This document shows, piece by piece, positions 35,019 through 43,337 of a stretch of 64,000 nt of DNA. Origin of the DNA: Acidobacteria bacterium Mor1 (GTDB lineage: Bacteria > Acidobacteriota > Polarisedimenticolia > Polarisedimenticolales > Polarisedimenticolaceae); the NCBI GenBank assembly GCA_001664505.1, contig CP011806.1:5658793-5722792 (forward strand), read 5' to 3'. Both the position numbers and the translations under genes were made by a program. Numbering within the stretch: position 1 is the stretch's first letter; each line of letters starts with the position of its first letter. The notes under the pieces are model-generated. The model worked only from the letters and a program-made list of their open reading frames with translations, did not search any database and had not been told where the DNA came from.

Positions 35019-37433
35019 ATGAGCCGAAGTCTGTCGTGTGTTCTGCCGGGAATCTGTCTGCTGCTGGTCGCGCCCTGGGTCGCCGCGGCGCCGCCCGGTG
35101 AGATCGGCAACACGCTGCGTTTCGAGGCCGACGGCGAAACCCTGAGCTGGGACGGCGTCGCCGGGGCCGACCGCTACAACCTCTACCGCGGGGAGTCGGC
35201 GGCGGCGAACGATCTGGCCTGCCTCGGCTTCCGCCTGACCGGTTCGAGCTTCGTCGACGGCCTGGCGCCGGGGCAGCTCTTCACCTATCTGGTAACCGGC
35301 TGGAATGCCGACGGAGAGGGGAGCGCCGGCAGCGGCAGCGACGGCACGCCGCGGCTCCCGGCGGTGCCCTGCCGGGACGACGACCTGGACGACGTGCGCG
35401 ACGATCAGGACAACTGTCCCGGCCTCAATAACCCGCTGCAGCTCGATCAGGATGAAGACGCCCTCGGCGATCCCTGCGATCCGACCACCTACGATTTCGA
35501 GGGGGACACGATCGGACAGCGGCCTGCCGATGTCGAACGTCTCGGCGACCTGGCTGCGGCGACGCTGGCGGTCGAAGATGCCGGCGGCGACCTGGGCATC
35601 GACTACGCAGGGGGGGCCAGCGGAGCCCACGACCGCTTCACCCGGCTCGAGCTCGACGGCCCCCGCCAGACCCAGACCATCTATCTCGACATCGCGCCGG
35701 GTTTGAACAACGCGACCTTCGACCTGTGGGCCGACGGTAGCTGGAACGAGAACGCGGGGATCGGTCTGCTGTTCCAGGTCAGCAGCGACGACATCGTCCG
35801 GGCCTGGATTCGGCGGGGCAATCAGATCCAGTCACTGGGGGAGGTACCGCTGGTTTCCTCCGACCGCCTGCGCCTGCGGCTGACCAAGGGGGCGGGCAAC
35901 GAGAGCACCCTGGATGTCGACCGTTGGGATGGAGCCGCCTGGGTGGCCGATGAGGCGCAGTTCCTCATCCTCGACGACCGCGAGCTGTTCGGCCGCCAGC
36001 TGTCGATCGGTGAGTACAGCGGCGCCGGCCGAGTCCTGACCCGGGTCTCCGCCGAGGCGGAGCTTCCTGCGGCGCCGCTGAGCGTGATGCGCACCCTGGA
36101 GGGCTTGACCGACTGGAAGCTCTACCAGCGCGGTCCCGCAGATACGGCTCCGATCCCGGTAGACATCAGCTATCGCTCGTCGGAAGCGGCCCGGCTGGAG
36201 CTGCGGCTCAGCGAAGGGGGCGTGGCGCTGCCGGGCTTCGACTTCAGCGACAACCCGTTGGCCCTCGACCCTGCTCCGGCCGGGGCAACGGCCACGACAA
36301 CGCTGGTCGACGTGCCGGCGGGAGGGAACTACGAGCTGGAACTGCGGCTGGTCCAGGTCAGCGACGGCTCGGTGCTGGGATCGGAGACCGTCTCGGAGCT
36401 GGCGGTGGGCGATGTGTTCCTGGCCTCGGGGCAGTCGAACATGGCCGGGTACTCCAACTCCCTGGTCAATCCCGAGGCGCCGATCGACCGGGTGCACCTC
36501 TTCGGCAACGACTACGTCTGGAAGCGCGGCAGCGAGCCGATGGACTCGGGGGCCGGCCAGGTCGACATGGTCAGTTTCGAAACCCCGGCCCACTCCCTGA
36601 TGCTCCGGTTCGCCAAGGAGATCGAGCAGGCGGCCGGGGTGCCGGTGGCGATCATCCCCGCGCCCCTCGGCGGCACCAACCTGTTCAACCAGTGGCAGCG
36701 CCGGGCGGGCGATCCGGATTTCCGCGGGACGCTCTACGGCTCGTCGATCCATCGTGTGCTGCGCCAGCAGTACGCCCATCCGATCCGCGGCGTGATCTGG
36801 TACCAGGGGGAGTCGGACGTCGGCCGCGGAACCGCGCTGTACCTGGCCGACCTGCAGCAACTGGTAGCTGACTACCGCAGCGACCTGGGCGCGCCGAACC
36901 TCTACTTCGGCTCCTGTCAGCTGGCCACGACCCAGTTCACCGACCAGGACGCCTGGGTGCAGATCTCCGAGGCGCTACGGCAGCAGGCGGTTGCCGACCC
37001 GCTCAGCGTCGTCGCCGCGACGATGGATCAGCCCCGCAGCGATACGATTCATCTGAGTGTCGAGGGTTACAAGGTGGTCGGTCAGCGGCTGGCCGACGCA
37101 ATGCTCGGTGAGATCTACGGGCTGCCTTCCACCGGGCGCCCGGAGATCGTCTCGGTGGCCTACGGGACGAGTCAGGCCCAGGTGCTGGTGACCTATGACC
37201 GGCCGATCACCGGCGGGCTCGCCGTGCACTGGCGCTTCCGGGACGACGTGGGCAACATCGGCGTCAGCCTGGTCAATGTCAGCGGCAGCACGGTGACCCT
37301 CTCGCTGTTCCGGGCCGCGGGCACCGGGGGCCGGGTCAGCTACGGATACACCAACAACCCGTCGACAGCGTTGATCCAGGCGGCCGACGGCAGCGGGGCG
37401 GCGCTGTCGTTCCACAGCATTCCGGTGCAGTAG
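35019..37433 (+). CDS. Secreted SGNH/sialate O-acetylesterase-like protein with FN3 and thrombospondin-3 segments
   Basis: 804 residues with a signal peptide (ending PWVAAAPPG). Order: a fibronectin-III-like domain (about 30-110), a calcium-binding thrombospondin type 3 segment (DDDLDDVRDDQDNCPGLNNP), a concanavalin-like region, then an SGNH esterase domain from about 460. The esterase has the nucleophile in DVFLASGQSNMAGY, Gly/Asn in LGGTN, VIWYQGESD and the catalytic Asp/His in SDTIHLSVEGY. This matches carbohydrate esterases of the sialate O-acetylesterase type; substrate unknown. A C-terminal beta domain follows (residues about 705-804). ATG 35019 has GAGGGGG upstream. Confidence 0.9.
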   Translation: MSRSLSCVLPGICLLLVAPWVAAAPPGEIGNTLRFEADGETLSWDGVAGADRYNLYRGESAAANDLACLGFRLTGSSFVDGLAPGQLFTYLVTGWNADGEGSAGSGSDGTPRLPAVPCRDDDLDDVRDDQDNCPGLNNPLQLDQDEDALGDPCDPTTYDFEGDTIGQRPADVERLGDLAAATLAVEDAGGDLGIDYAGGASGAHDRFTRLELDGPRQTQTIYLDIAPGLNNATFDLWADGSWNENAGIGLLFQVSSDDIVRAWIRRGNQIQSLGEVPLVSSDRLRLRLTKGAGNESTLDVDRWDGAAWVADEAQFLILDDRELFGRQLSIGEYSGAGRVLTRVSAEAELPAAPLSVMRTLEGLTDWKLYQRGPADTAPIPVDISYRSSEAARLELRLSEGGVALPGFDFSDNPLALDPAPAGATATTTLVDVPAGGNYELELRLVQVSDGSVLGSETVSELAVGDVFLASGQSNMAGYSNSLVNPEAPIDRVHLFGNDYVWKRGSEPMDSGAGQVDMVSFETPAHSLMLRFAKEIEQAAGVPVAIIPAPLGGTNLFNQWQRRAGDPDFRGTLYGSSIHRVLRQQYAHPIRGVIWYQGESDVGRGTALYLADLQQLVADYRSDLGAPNLYFGSCQLATTQFTDQDAWVQISEALRQQAVADPLSVVAATMDQPRSDTIHLSVEGYKVVGQRLADAMLGEIYGLPSTGRPEIVSVAYGTSQAQVLVTYDRPITGGLAVHWRFRDDVGNIGVSLVNVSGSTVTLSLFRAAGTGGRVSYGYTNNPSTALIQAADGSGAALSFHSIPVQ

Positions 37434-37491
37434 CCCCTGCGGCAGGCTGGGCCGGAACCGTCGCCGAGTTGGAGCGGGCTTGCCGGTGTGT

Positions 37492-38892
37492 TCAGCCGGC
37501 TAGGATGCGCTTCGCCAGGAGCCGGGCTTCGCGGACGCAGTCGTTGACGGCAACGCCGCGGTAGGCGTTGCCGGCGACGTACAGCCCCGGCGTGGCGGCG
37601 AGGGCCGCGTCGATCCGCTGCATCCGTTCCAGGTGTCCCACCGGGTACTGTGGGATGGCCTTGGGCCAGCGGAAGATCCGGGCCTCCCGGGGTGGGCGCT
37701 TCATTCCACCGTGTGTACGGGCCAGTTCCTCGTGGACCATCCCGGTCAACGCGTCGTCGTCCATGGCCACCGCTTCCGGGTCGCGGATCCCGCCCGCCAT
37801 GGCCCGCAACAGCACCCGGTCGCCTGGGACATGATCGGGGAACACGCTTCCGGTCCAGATACATCCGAGGTGACGGGCATCCCGGGAGTCGGGGACCAGG
37901 TAGCCGAAGCCGTCCAGGGGCCGCCCCGGACTGTCCCGGTCGTAGACCAGGCAGACCACGTTGACTCCGGCGTAGGGGATCGACTCGACCTCCGAGGCCA
38001 CGGCTCCCAGCTCCCGCCCCATCAGCCCGGCCGCGGCGAAGGAGGGGATCGCCAGGACCAGCCGCCTCGTTCTCAGTTCTCCGCCCGGTGCCGACACCAC
38101 GAATCCGTGCTGGTCGGGGCGGACCTGCTGCACCGGAGTACCGGTTCGGAGCCGAGGGCCGAGTCCCTCGGCTAGGCGGTCGACGAGCACCTGCATGCCT
38201 TCATCGAAGGTCACGAGCCGGCCGCCCGGGCCGCCGGGGCCGCCACTCTCCCGTCCTGCGGCGGCCGCCTCCCGCTTGCGGGCGAACATCGCCTTGACCA
38301 GACTGCGATGGCGATCTTCCATCGCGGCCATACGGGGAAGCGCCGCTCGTAACGACAGCTTTCGCGGATCGCCGGCGAAGATGCCGGTGACCATCGCCCG
38401 CACCAGCACGTCCGCCGCTTCAGGGCCGATGCGGCGCGCGGCGAAATCGAAGATCGACTCGTCAGGTTCGGCCGACCGTCCGGCGAAGGGCTCGGCGAGA
38501 ATCCGCAGGCAGCCGCCCAGGCTCAACACCCCGGACCCGAGAAAGCCCAGGGGGCTCGTCGACAGCTCACGCATCCTGCCGCGAAGAAACAGGAAGCGCT
38601 TCTTGGCCCGGTCGTCGGCGACGCGGACCCGCTCGGCCAGCCCGAGTTCGTGGGCCAGATCCCAGGTGTCGGGGACGTTGGTCAGAAAGCCGTTGGGGCC
38701 CCACTCGCAAAGGCAGCCGTCGACCCGCTCTGAGCGCATGGTGCCGCCGGGGGATTCTGCGGCCTCCAGCAGCGTGACGTTCCACTCCGGCCGGGCCGCG
38801 ATCACGTCCCGGGCCAGCACGAGGCCGGAGATGCCCGCGCCGATCACCGTCAGATCGAGTGTCGAGTTCCCGTGGGATGTTTCGTCAGGCAT
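37492..38892 (-). CDS. hemY: Protoporphyrinogen/coproporphyrinogen oxidase, HemY type
   Basis: 466-residue FAD enzyme that oxidises the porphyrinogen ring in late heme synthesis. FAD-binding motif TVIGAGISGLVLARDV at the N-terminus, the GG motif SPGGTMRSERVDGCLCEWGP, and the C-terminal YVAGNAYRGVAVNDCVREAR. Whether it acts on coproporphyrinogen III or protoporphyrinogen IX cannot be told; its pairing with HemN, which makes protoporphyrinogen IX, supports the latter. The ATG lies four bases after the hemN stop, so the genes are coupled. Confidence 0.94.
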   Translation of the reverse strand: MPDETSHGNSTLDLTVIGAGISGLVLARDVIAARPEWNVTLLEAAESPGGTMRSERVDGCLCEWGPNGFLTNVPDTWDLAHELGLAERVRVADDRAKKRFLFLRGRMRELSTSPLGFLGSGVLSLGGCLRILAEPFAGRSAEPDESIFDFAARRIGPEAADVLVRAMVTGIFAGDPRKLSLRAALPRMAAMEDRHRSLVKAMFARKREAAAAGRESGGPGGPGGRLVTFDEGMQVLVDRLAEGLGPRLRTGTPVQQVRPDQHGFVVSAPGGELRTRRLVLAIPSFAAAGLMGRELGAVASEVESIPYAGVNVVCLVYDRDSPGRPLDGFGYLVPDSRDARHLGCIWTGSVFPDHVPGDRVLLRAMAGGIRDPEAVAMDDDALTGMVHEELARTHGGMKRPPREARIFRWPKAIPQYPVGHLERMQRIDAALAATPGLYVAGNAYRGVAVNDCVREARLLAKRILAG

Positions 38893-38896
38893 CGGG

Positions 38897-40285
38897 TCAG
38901 ACGGTCTTCGAGTAGAGCGGCCGATCGTCGTGGCTCGGAGAGAGATAGCGATCGAACACCATGGAAATGTTCCGCACGAACAGCCGCCCCGCCGGGGTTA
39001 CCGCGAGGCGCTCGTCGTCGGAGCTCCAGAAAGACGCGTCCACCTCGTGCTGTAGTCGCTCGAGGGCATCGTCGAAGTAGTCGGGAAAGGGAGTCGCGAA
39101 GCGCCGCCGGAAATCGGCGTAATCCACGGTGAAGTTGCACATCAGTTCCCGGATGACGTGGCGGCGAATGCGGTCGTCACGATCGAGCAGGTAGCCCCGT
39201 TCGATCGGGAACTCGCCGGCGTCCAGTGCCGCGTAGTAGTCCGACAGCTTCTTGTGGTTCTGGGCGAAGGCACCGTCGACGTCGCCGATACCGGAGATGC
39301 CGCATGCGATCAGATCCTCGGCGGCCCGGACCGCGTAGCCCATGAAATTCCGGGTCAGCCGCCCCTGGCGCTGGGCCTGGACCAGCTCGTCGCCGGGTAG
39401 CGCGAAGTGGTCCATACCGATCGGCACGTAGCCGGATCCGGTGAAGGCCTCATGAGCCGCCGCGTAGAGCTCGAATTTGGTCTCTCGTCCGGGCAGCCGT
39501 TCGATATCCATCTTTTTCTGGTGCGGTCGGATCCAGGGCACGTGGGCGTAGGAGTAGACGGCGACCCGTTGAGGCTCGAGGGCCACCGCCTGGTCCAGGC
39601 TGCGGCGGAAGGACTCGGGAGACTGTCCCGGCAGGCCGTAGATCAGATCGAAGTTGATCTGGTCGAAGCCGAGAGCCCGGGCCTGTTCCAGCAGGGTGAC
39701 CGTCTGTTCCAGGGACTGGTTGCGCCCGATCAGCTCCTGGACCTCGGGGTCGAAGTCCTGCACGCCGAGGCTCAGGCGGTTGAAGCCCAGTTCCTTCAGC
39801 AGATGCATCTGCTCGGCGGTGGTGACCCGCGGGTCGATCTCTACCGCGATCTCGGCCACGGCGTCCAACTCGAATCGGCTCGAGACCGCCGCGAACAACT
39901 CACGCATCTCCGCGGCGGACAGGTGGGTCGGGGTGCCTCCACCCCAGTGGAGTTGAGAGACCCGGCGCCGGTCGGGCAGCGCCCGGGCGACCCGGTCGAT
40001 CTCGGTCACCAGATGATCGAGGTAGTTGCGTACCACGTCTTCCCGCCGGGTGATGACCACGTGGCATCCGCAGTACAGGCAGCGCTCGCGGCAGAAGGGG
40101 ACGTGTAGATAGAGTGCAAGCGGGTCGTCGGACCGGGCGTTGGCGCCCGCCAGTTGCTCGGAGTACTCACGGGGCCCGAAACCGGTGTGGAACTGGGGTG
40201 CGGTGGGATAGCTGGTGTAGCGCGGTCCCGGCCGGTCGTGTCGCGCCAGGAGTTGGGCCGTCACCTGGGTTGCCGCTGGTGCCAT
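38897..40285 (-). CDS. hemN: Oxygen-independent coproporphyrinogen III oxidase
   Basis: 462 residues. Radical SAM enzyme that decarboxylates coproporphyrinogen III to protoporphyrinogen IX. The cluster motif is C-x3-C-x2-C in CRERCLYCGCHVV; GPRYTSYPTAPQFH precedes it, and HWGGGTPTHLS and NRLSLGVQDFDPEVQ are HemN-specific. Start ATG 40285 is used; a TTG at 40306 would add seven residues and lies inside the hairpin at 40297-40317. It is the first gene of the hemN-hemY pair and suggests heme can be made without oxygen. Confidence 0.95.
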   Translation of the reverse strand: MAPAATQVTAQLLARHDRPGPRYTSYPTAPQFHTGFGPREYSEQLAGANARSDDPLALYLHVPFCRERCLYCGCHVVITRREDVVRNYLDHLVTEIDRVARALPDRRRVSQLHWGGGTPTHLSAAEMRELFAAVSSRFELDAVAEIAVEIDPRVTTAEQMHLLKELGFNRLSLGVQDFDPEVQELIGRNQSLEQTVTLLEQARALGFDQINFDLIYGLPGQSPESFRRSLDQAVALEPQRVAVYSYAHVPWIRPHQKKMDIERLPGRETKFELYAAAHEAFTGSGYVPIGMDHFALPGDELVQAQRQGRLTRNFMGYAVRAAEDLIACGISGIGDVDGAFAQNHKKLSDYYAALDAGEFPIERGYLLDRDDRIRRHVIRELMCNFTVDYADFRRRFATPFPDYFDDALERLQHEVDASFWSSDDERLAVTPAGRLFVRNISMVFDRYLSPSHDDRPLYSKTV

Positions 40286-40296
40286 GGTCTCCCCGG

Positions 40297-40317
40297 AGCC
40301 GGGCAAGGGACCCGGCT
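40297..40317 (-). repeat. Stem-loop of the GCCGGGCAAGGG type, copy A
   Basis: Perfect 7-bp stem AGCCGGG and CCCGGCT with loop CAAGGGA, in the hemN leader. A near-identical loop and stem occur at 43282-43302. Confidence 0.45.
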
Positions 40318-40392
40318 ACTCCACATTGTAGGCAATGGGAGCCCGGTTGCCCCTCCCCGAAGAAGACCGTGTCCGGCCGCATTGTGCAGGCC

Positions 40393-40896
40393 CTAACTCT
40401 TGCGGGTGGTTTCGGCTCGGGGGCGCAGGCGGTGGAGCAGGGCCCAGGCGCTGGTGCCGGCCAGGGCCAGGGCGGCCGCGGCGGAAAGGGCCAGCGCCCA
40501 ACCCGGTGCACCGGCGACGGTCGCTCCCGTTTCTTCCAGCAGGCCGCGAACCGCCTGCTGCCACGGGGTCGGCATGGCCAGGAGCGCGGCGACGCCGGCC
40601 ACCACGGTCAGGGCCAGCGGAACCGCGAGTTCGGCGATGCGCAGGGCACCGGTCGCCTCGTCGGTGCGGCTCCGGCGGCGGCGCAGGTAGGCCTTCCACC
40701 AGACCTGGGTGGCGTTGACCTGGGGTTCGCCCAGCTGGGCGCGCTCGCTCAGGGCCAGGGCGCCGAGCCGCCGGGCCAGGCTCGCGGTCTCGCGGCAAGA
40801 GCTGCAGCTTTCCAGGTGTTCGCTGACCGAGAGGTCGCCGTCGGCGCCGGCGCGCACGGCTCGCAGGATCGCCGCTTCCCGTGGGCAGCCGTTCAT
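40393..40896 (-). CDS. Zinc-finger anti-sigma factor
   Basis: 167 residues. zf-HC2 motif H-x3-C-x2-C in EHLESCSSCRETASL, then a charged stretch (KAYLRRRRSRTDE) and two hydrophobic helices (about 89-107 and 132-152). It is the expected membrane anti-sigma partner of the ECF factor just upstream; ATG 40896 overlaps that gene's stop by four bases. Unlike the other anti-sigma factor in this window it has no long periplasmic domain, so its signal probably reaches it through the membrane or through the membrane protein at 41432-41917. Confidence 0.9.
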   Translation of the reverse strand: MNGCPREAAILRAVRAGADGDLSVSEHLESCSSCRETASLARRLGALALSERAQLGEPQVNATQVWWKAYLRRRRSRTDEATGALRIAELAVPLALTVVAGVAALLAMPTPWQQAVRGLLEETGATVAGAPGWALALSAAAALALAGTSAWALLHRLRPRAETTRKS

Positions 40897-41435
40897 GACC
40901 GCCCGCCTTTCTCGAGCAGCGATGCCAGCTTCTTGCGGGCGCGGAACAGGATGACCCGCACGCTCCGCTCGTGAACGCTGAACACGCCGGCGATCTCGCG
41001 GTGGTCGAGACCTTCGACGTAGGCCAGCCAGACCATTGCCCGGTCCCGGGGCTTGAGCTTGTCCAGCGCCCGCTCCAGATCGACGTCGACCACGGTGGCG
41101 TCCCCGGCGGGTTCCGACGGGCGGGCATCCAGCGGTGCTTCCCGGCGCCGCTTGCGCCAGCGGTCGGTGAACAGGTTGGTCGCCGTGCGGTAGAGGTAGG
41201 ACTTGAGCTGGGCCGGAGACTCGTAGCGGGGCGAGGCCTGCATCAGGCGGATGAACGCCTCCTGGGCCAGGTCCTCGGCCACGGTGCGGCTTCCGGCGAG
41301 CCGGGTCAGGTAGGAGCGAAGGGGAGCCGAGGTGCTGTCGTAGAAGGCCTGGAAGGCCGGCGGTTCCATGATCTCGCCCGGCTGCGCGATGGCGTCCTGG
41401 ACCGTCGTCTGCCTGAGCACGTTCTGCAAGCTCAT
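40893..41435 (-). CDS. ECF RNA polymerase sigma factor
   Basis: 180 residues. Region 2 at about 25-95 (FYDSTSAPLRSYLTRLAGSR; VAEDLAQEAFIRLMQASP; LKSYLYRTATNLFTDRWRKR) and region 4 at about 120-175 (KLKPRDRAMVWLAYVEGLDH; EIAGVFSVHERSVRVILFRA). It is translationally coupled on both sides: its ATG overlaps the stop of the membrane-protein gene upstream and its stop overlaps the anti-sigma start. The three genes form one regulatory unit. Confidence 0.94.
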   Translation of the reverse strand: MSLQNVLRQTTVQDAIAQPGEIMEPPAFQAFYDSTSAPLRSYLTRLAGSRTVAEDLAQEAFIRLMQASPRYESPAQLKSYLYRTATNLFTDRWRKRRREAPLDARPSEPAGDATVVDVDLERALDKLKPRDRAMVWLAYVEGLDHREIAGVFSVHERSVRVILFRARKKLASLLEKGGRS

Positions 41436-41917
41436 GACTGCTCCGTTGCCGGCCTGTGCTCGATGGAGTTGCGTTCGCTGTCCGGCTCGAGCAGGCCCCA
41501 CTGGCGGCTGAGCCGATAGGATATCCCGGAGGAGAGCAGGAAGCCCATGCCCAGGGCGCCCAGCAGGATGCCCATGACCACGAAACCCTCGTCACCCCGG
41601 TAGTAGATCCCGAGCGCCAACATCGCCATGCCCGCGATCCCCAGCACCGCGCCGGCCTGCAGGCCGAACAGCACCCGCCGGTGGACGTTGCCGTTGCGCT
41701 CCCGGCCGAGGGAGTCGAACAGCCGCTCGGATGCGGTGGATTCCAGCAGGGCGCGGACGTCGGCGGGGTCGCTCAGCTTGTCGAACAGCTTGTCGTGAAA
41801 GTTGACCATCGCCTTCAGTTCGCGGCGGTGAGTCAGGGTCTTGAAGATGTTGTGCAGGGTCCAGAACACACCGGTGATGGCTGCTGACGTGGCCAGGATT
41901 TCTTCGATATGGACCAT
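41432..41917 (-). CDS. Membrane protein leading an ECF sigma operon
   Basis: 161 residues with three hydrophobic helices (about 6-24, 84-105, 111-131) and a soluble loop (KAMVNFHDKLFDKLSDPADV). No family recognised. It is the first gene of a coupled set with an ECF sigma factor and an anti-sigma factor. Its start region (GGAG-ACGG-ATG-G) is the perfect complement of a 12-base sequence upstream (see 41914-42026). Inference: it could be a signal-input component of the sigma system. Confidence 0.82.
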   Translation of the reverse strand: MVHIEEILATSAAITGVFWTLHNIFKTLTHRRELKAMVNFHDKLFDKLSDPADVRALLESTASERLFDSLGRERNGNVHRRVLFGLQAGAVLGIAGMAMLALGIYYRGDEGFVVMGILLGALGMGFLLSSGISYRLSRQWGLLEPDSERNSIEHRPATEQS

Positions 41918-42026
41918 CCGTCTCCGTTCCTCTCTCTGGCGATGTCCGCCGCCCCTGGGCGGTGCCCCTGCTGCAGGGGATTGGATGCCGCCGCGTCTCG
42001 CGTTGTTACAGAGTGGAGACGGATGG
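41914..42026 (-). promoter_or_regulatory. 12-bp inverted repeat occluding the operon start; TGTAAC motif
   Basis: GGAGACGGATGG on the minus strand at 41925-41914 contains the Shine-Dalgarno and the ATG; its exact complement CCATCCGTCTCC occurs at 42026-42015 on the same strand, 89 bases upstream. TGTAAC (42010-42005), similar to -35 elements of several ECF groups, lies between them, and small GC hairpins fill the spacer. Confidence 0.5.
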
Positions 42027-42076
42027 AAGGGAGCCGAGGTTAACGGATATTGACGGGCCGGCCGGCGGCCAGGGCT

Positions 42077-42610
42077 TTATCGCTTCAGTTTCGCCTGAAT
42101 GCGGGCCGCCGAGTCGCTGTTCATCCGGGTTTCGAGCTCCGCCAGCGGGGTCCAGGCCCCCTGCCTGGTCTCGTGGCCGCATTGGAAGCTCTCGGTCGGG
42201 GACTGGAACAGAAAGCGGACGTCGAAGTGTTCGTGGCCGGGCTCGGCTCCCCGGGCGGGGATCGGGTGGATGTCCAGGTCGAACAGGCCGGGGGCACGGG
42301 CCGCCAGGGGCAGCCCGCGCAGGCCGACCTCTTCCTCGGCCTCCCGGCGCGCCGCTTCCAGCACGTCGGCGTCTCCCGGTTCGACGTGGCCTCCCGGTTG
42401 TAGCCAGCGGCCGAGGGTCGGGTGCCGAATCAGGAGCAGCGCGTCGCCGGCAGGGGAGAGGATGAAGGCGCTTGCGGTGACGTGGCCGGGGATGAACTGG
42501 CCTCGGTCGAAGGGCGCCGGCGTGGACTCGAGCAACCGGACGAAACGCTGCCGGAAGGCCCGCTCGACGTCATCCACCGGGGCGTAGGCGGCGAGCAGGC
42601 CGGGCAGCAC
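42077..42610 (-). CDS. Nudix hydrolase
   Basis: 177 residues. Hydrolyses nucleoside-diphosphate-linked compounds; substrate not known. The Nudix box is GGHVEPGDADVLEAARREAE followed by EEVGL; it has Asp where the common motif has Glu and one extra residue, a variant seen in a sub-family. The preceding VTASAFILSPAGDALLLIRH is the typical first strand. Start is GTG at 42610, four bases after the grpE stop; there is no clear Shine-Dalgarno, suggesting coupling to grpE. An ORF continuing to 42799 overlaps grpE and is rejected. Confidence 0.88.
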   Translation of the reverse strand: MLPGLLAAYAPVDDVERAFRQRFVRLLESTPAPFDRGQFIPGHVTASAFILSPAGDALLLIRHPTLGRWLQPGGHVEPGDADVLEAARREAEEEVGLRGLPLAARAPGLFDLDIHPIPARGAEPGHEHFDVRFLFQSPTESFQCGHETRQGAWTPLAELETRMNSDSAARIQAKLKR

Positions 42611-42614
42611 CGGT

Positions 42615-43244
42615 TCAGCCCGAGAACTTGCCGACGACGACCCGGGCCGGGCGCACGACCTGGTCGCCCATGCGGTATCCCGGGCGCATGGTCTGGAGCA
42701 CCTTGTTGTTCTGAGCCGGGTCCTGCACCGGCACCAGCGAGAGCGCTTCCGCGACCTCGGGGTCGAACTCCTCGCCCTCGGGCTGGATTTGTTCGACACC
42801 CTGCCGGGTCAGCGACGCCAGGAACTGGGAGCGGACCATGGCGACGCCGTCGGCCAGCGGCTTGGCCTCGGGGATCCCTTCGGCATGGCTCAGGGCCAGA
42901 TCGAGGTTGTCGATCGATTCCAGCAGCTCGCCGACCAGGCCGCTGAACTGCAGGGAGACCCGCCGTTCCACATCCCGGTTGAGCCGCTCGCGGAACTGAT
43001 CCTGCTCGGCCTGGGATGCCTTGAACGCCTCGATGTACTCGTGGAGCTTGGTCTCGGCGGCCTCGGCCCGCTGCCGGTACTCGTCGATGATCGTCGGCAC
43101 CGTCGAGGTCGGCTCGTCGTCGTCGCCGCTTTCCTCGTCCCGGTCTTCCCGGGCCCAGTGCCGCTTGTCCTCGACCTTGATGCGAGGCTCTTCCTGCTCC
43201 TCGCCGTTGGCTCCGTTCTCCAAAGTCTCGTCGGTATCCGACAT
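42615..43244 (-). CDS. grpE: Nucleotide exchange factor GrpE
   Basis: 209 residues; exchanges ADP for ATP on DnaK. An acidic disordered N-terminus (about 1-55) is followed by the long dimer helix (EYRQRAEAAETKLHEYIEAF ... QFRERLNRDVERRV) and the beta-domain with VEQIQPEGEEFDPEVAEALS, then GYRMGDQVVRPARVVVGK. The ATG at 43244 is preferred because GAGGGA is seven bases upstream; an ATG at 43265 is the alternative. No dnaK or dnaJ is adjacent in this window; the neighbours are other stress genes. Confidence 0.92.
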   Translation of the reverse strand: MSDTDETLENGANGEEQEEPRIKVEDKRHWAREDRDEESGDDDEPTSTVPTIIDEYRQRAEAAETKLHEYIEAFKASQAEQDQFRERLNRDVERRVSLQFSGLVGELLESIDNLDLALSHAEGIPEAKPLADGVAMVRSQFLASLTRQGVEQIQPEGEEFDPEVAEALSLVPVQDPAQNNKVLQTMRPGYRMGDQVVRPARVVVGKFSG

Positions 43245-43281
43245 CGTGTCCCTCGTCTCGGGCATGCTCAGGCTCTCTGTG

Positions 43282-43302
43282 GGCCGGGCAAGGGGCCCGG
43301 CC
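43282..43302. repeat. Stem-loop of the GCCGGGCAAGGG type, copy B
   Basis: Perfect 8-bp stem GGCCGGGC and GCCCGGCC with loop AAGGG, between htpX and grpE. No T-run on either side. Shares its core with the hairpin at 40297-40317. Confidence 0.5.
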
Positions 43303-43337
43303 GGGCGGATTATAGGAGAACTCGGTAGGGGCTCGCC

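Noticed and set aside
40393-41595. Single long frame across the second sigma/anti-sigma pair, suggesting a fusion
   Set aside because: Only the last 167 codons match the anti-sigma; the earlier part overlaps the sigma gene, which is intact in another frame with its own ATGA junctions.
42610-42799. N-terminal extension of the Nudix frame into grpE
   Set aside because: The extension is Arg/Ser-rich, antisense in character, and overlaps conserved GrpE residues; the GTG at 42610 gives a proper Nudix start.
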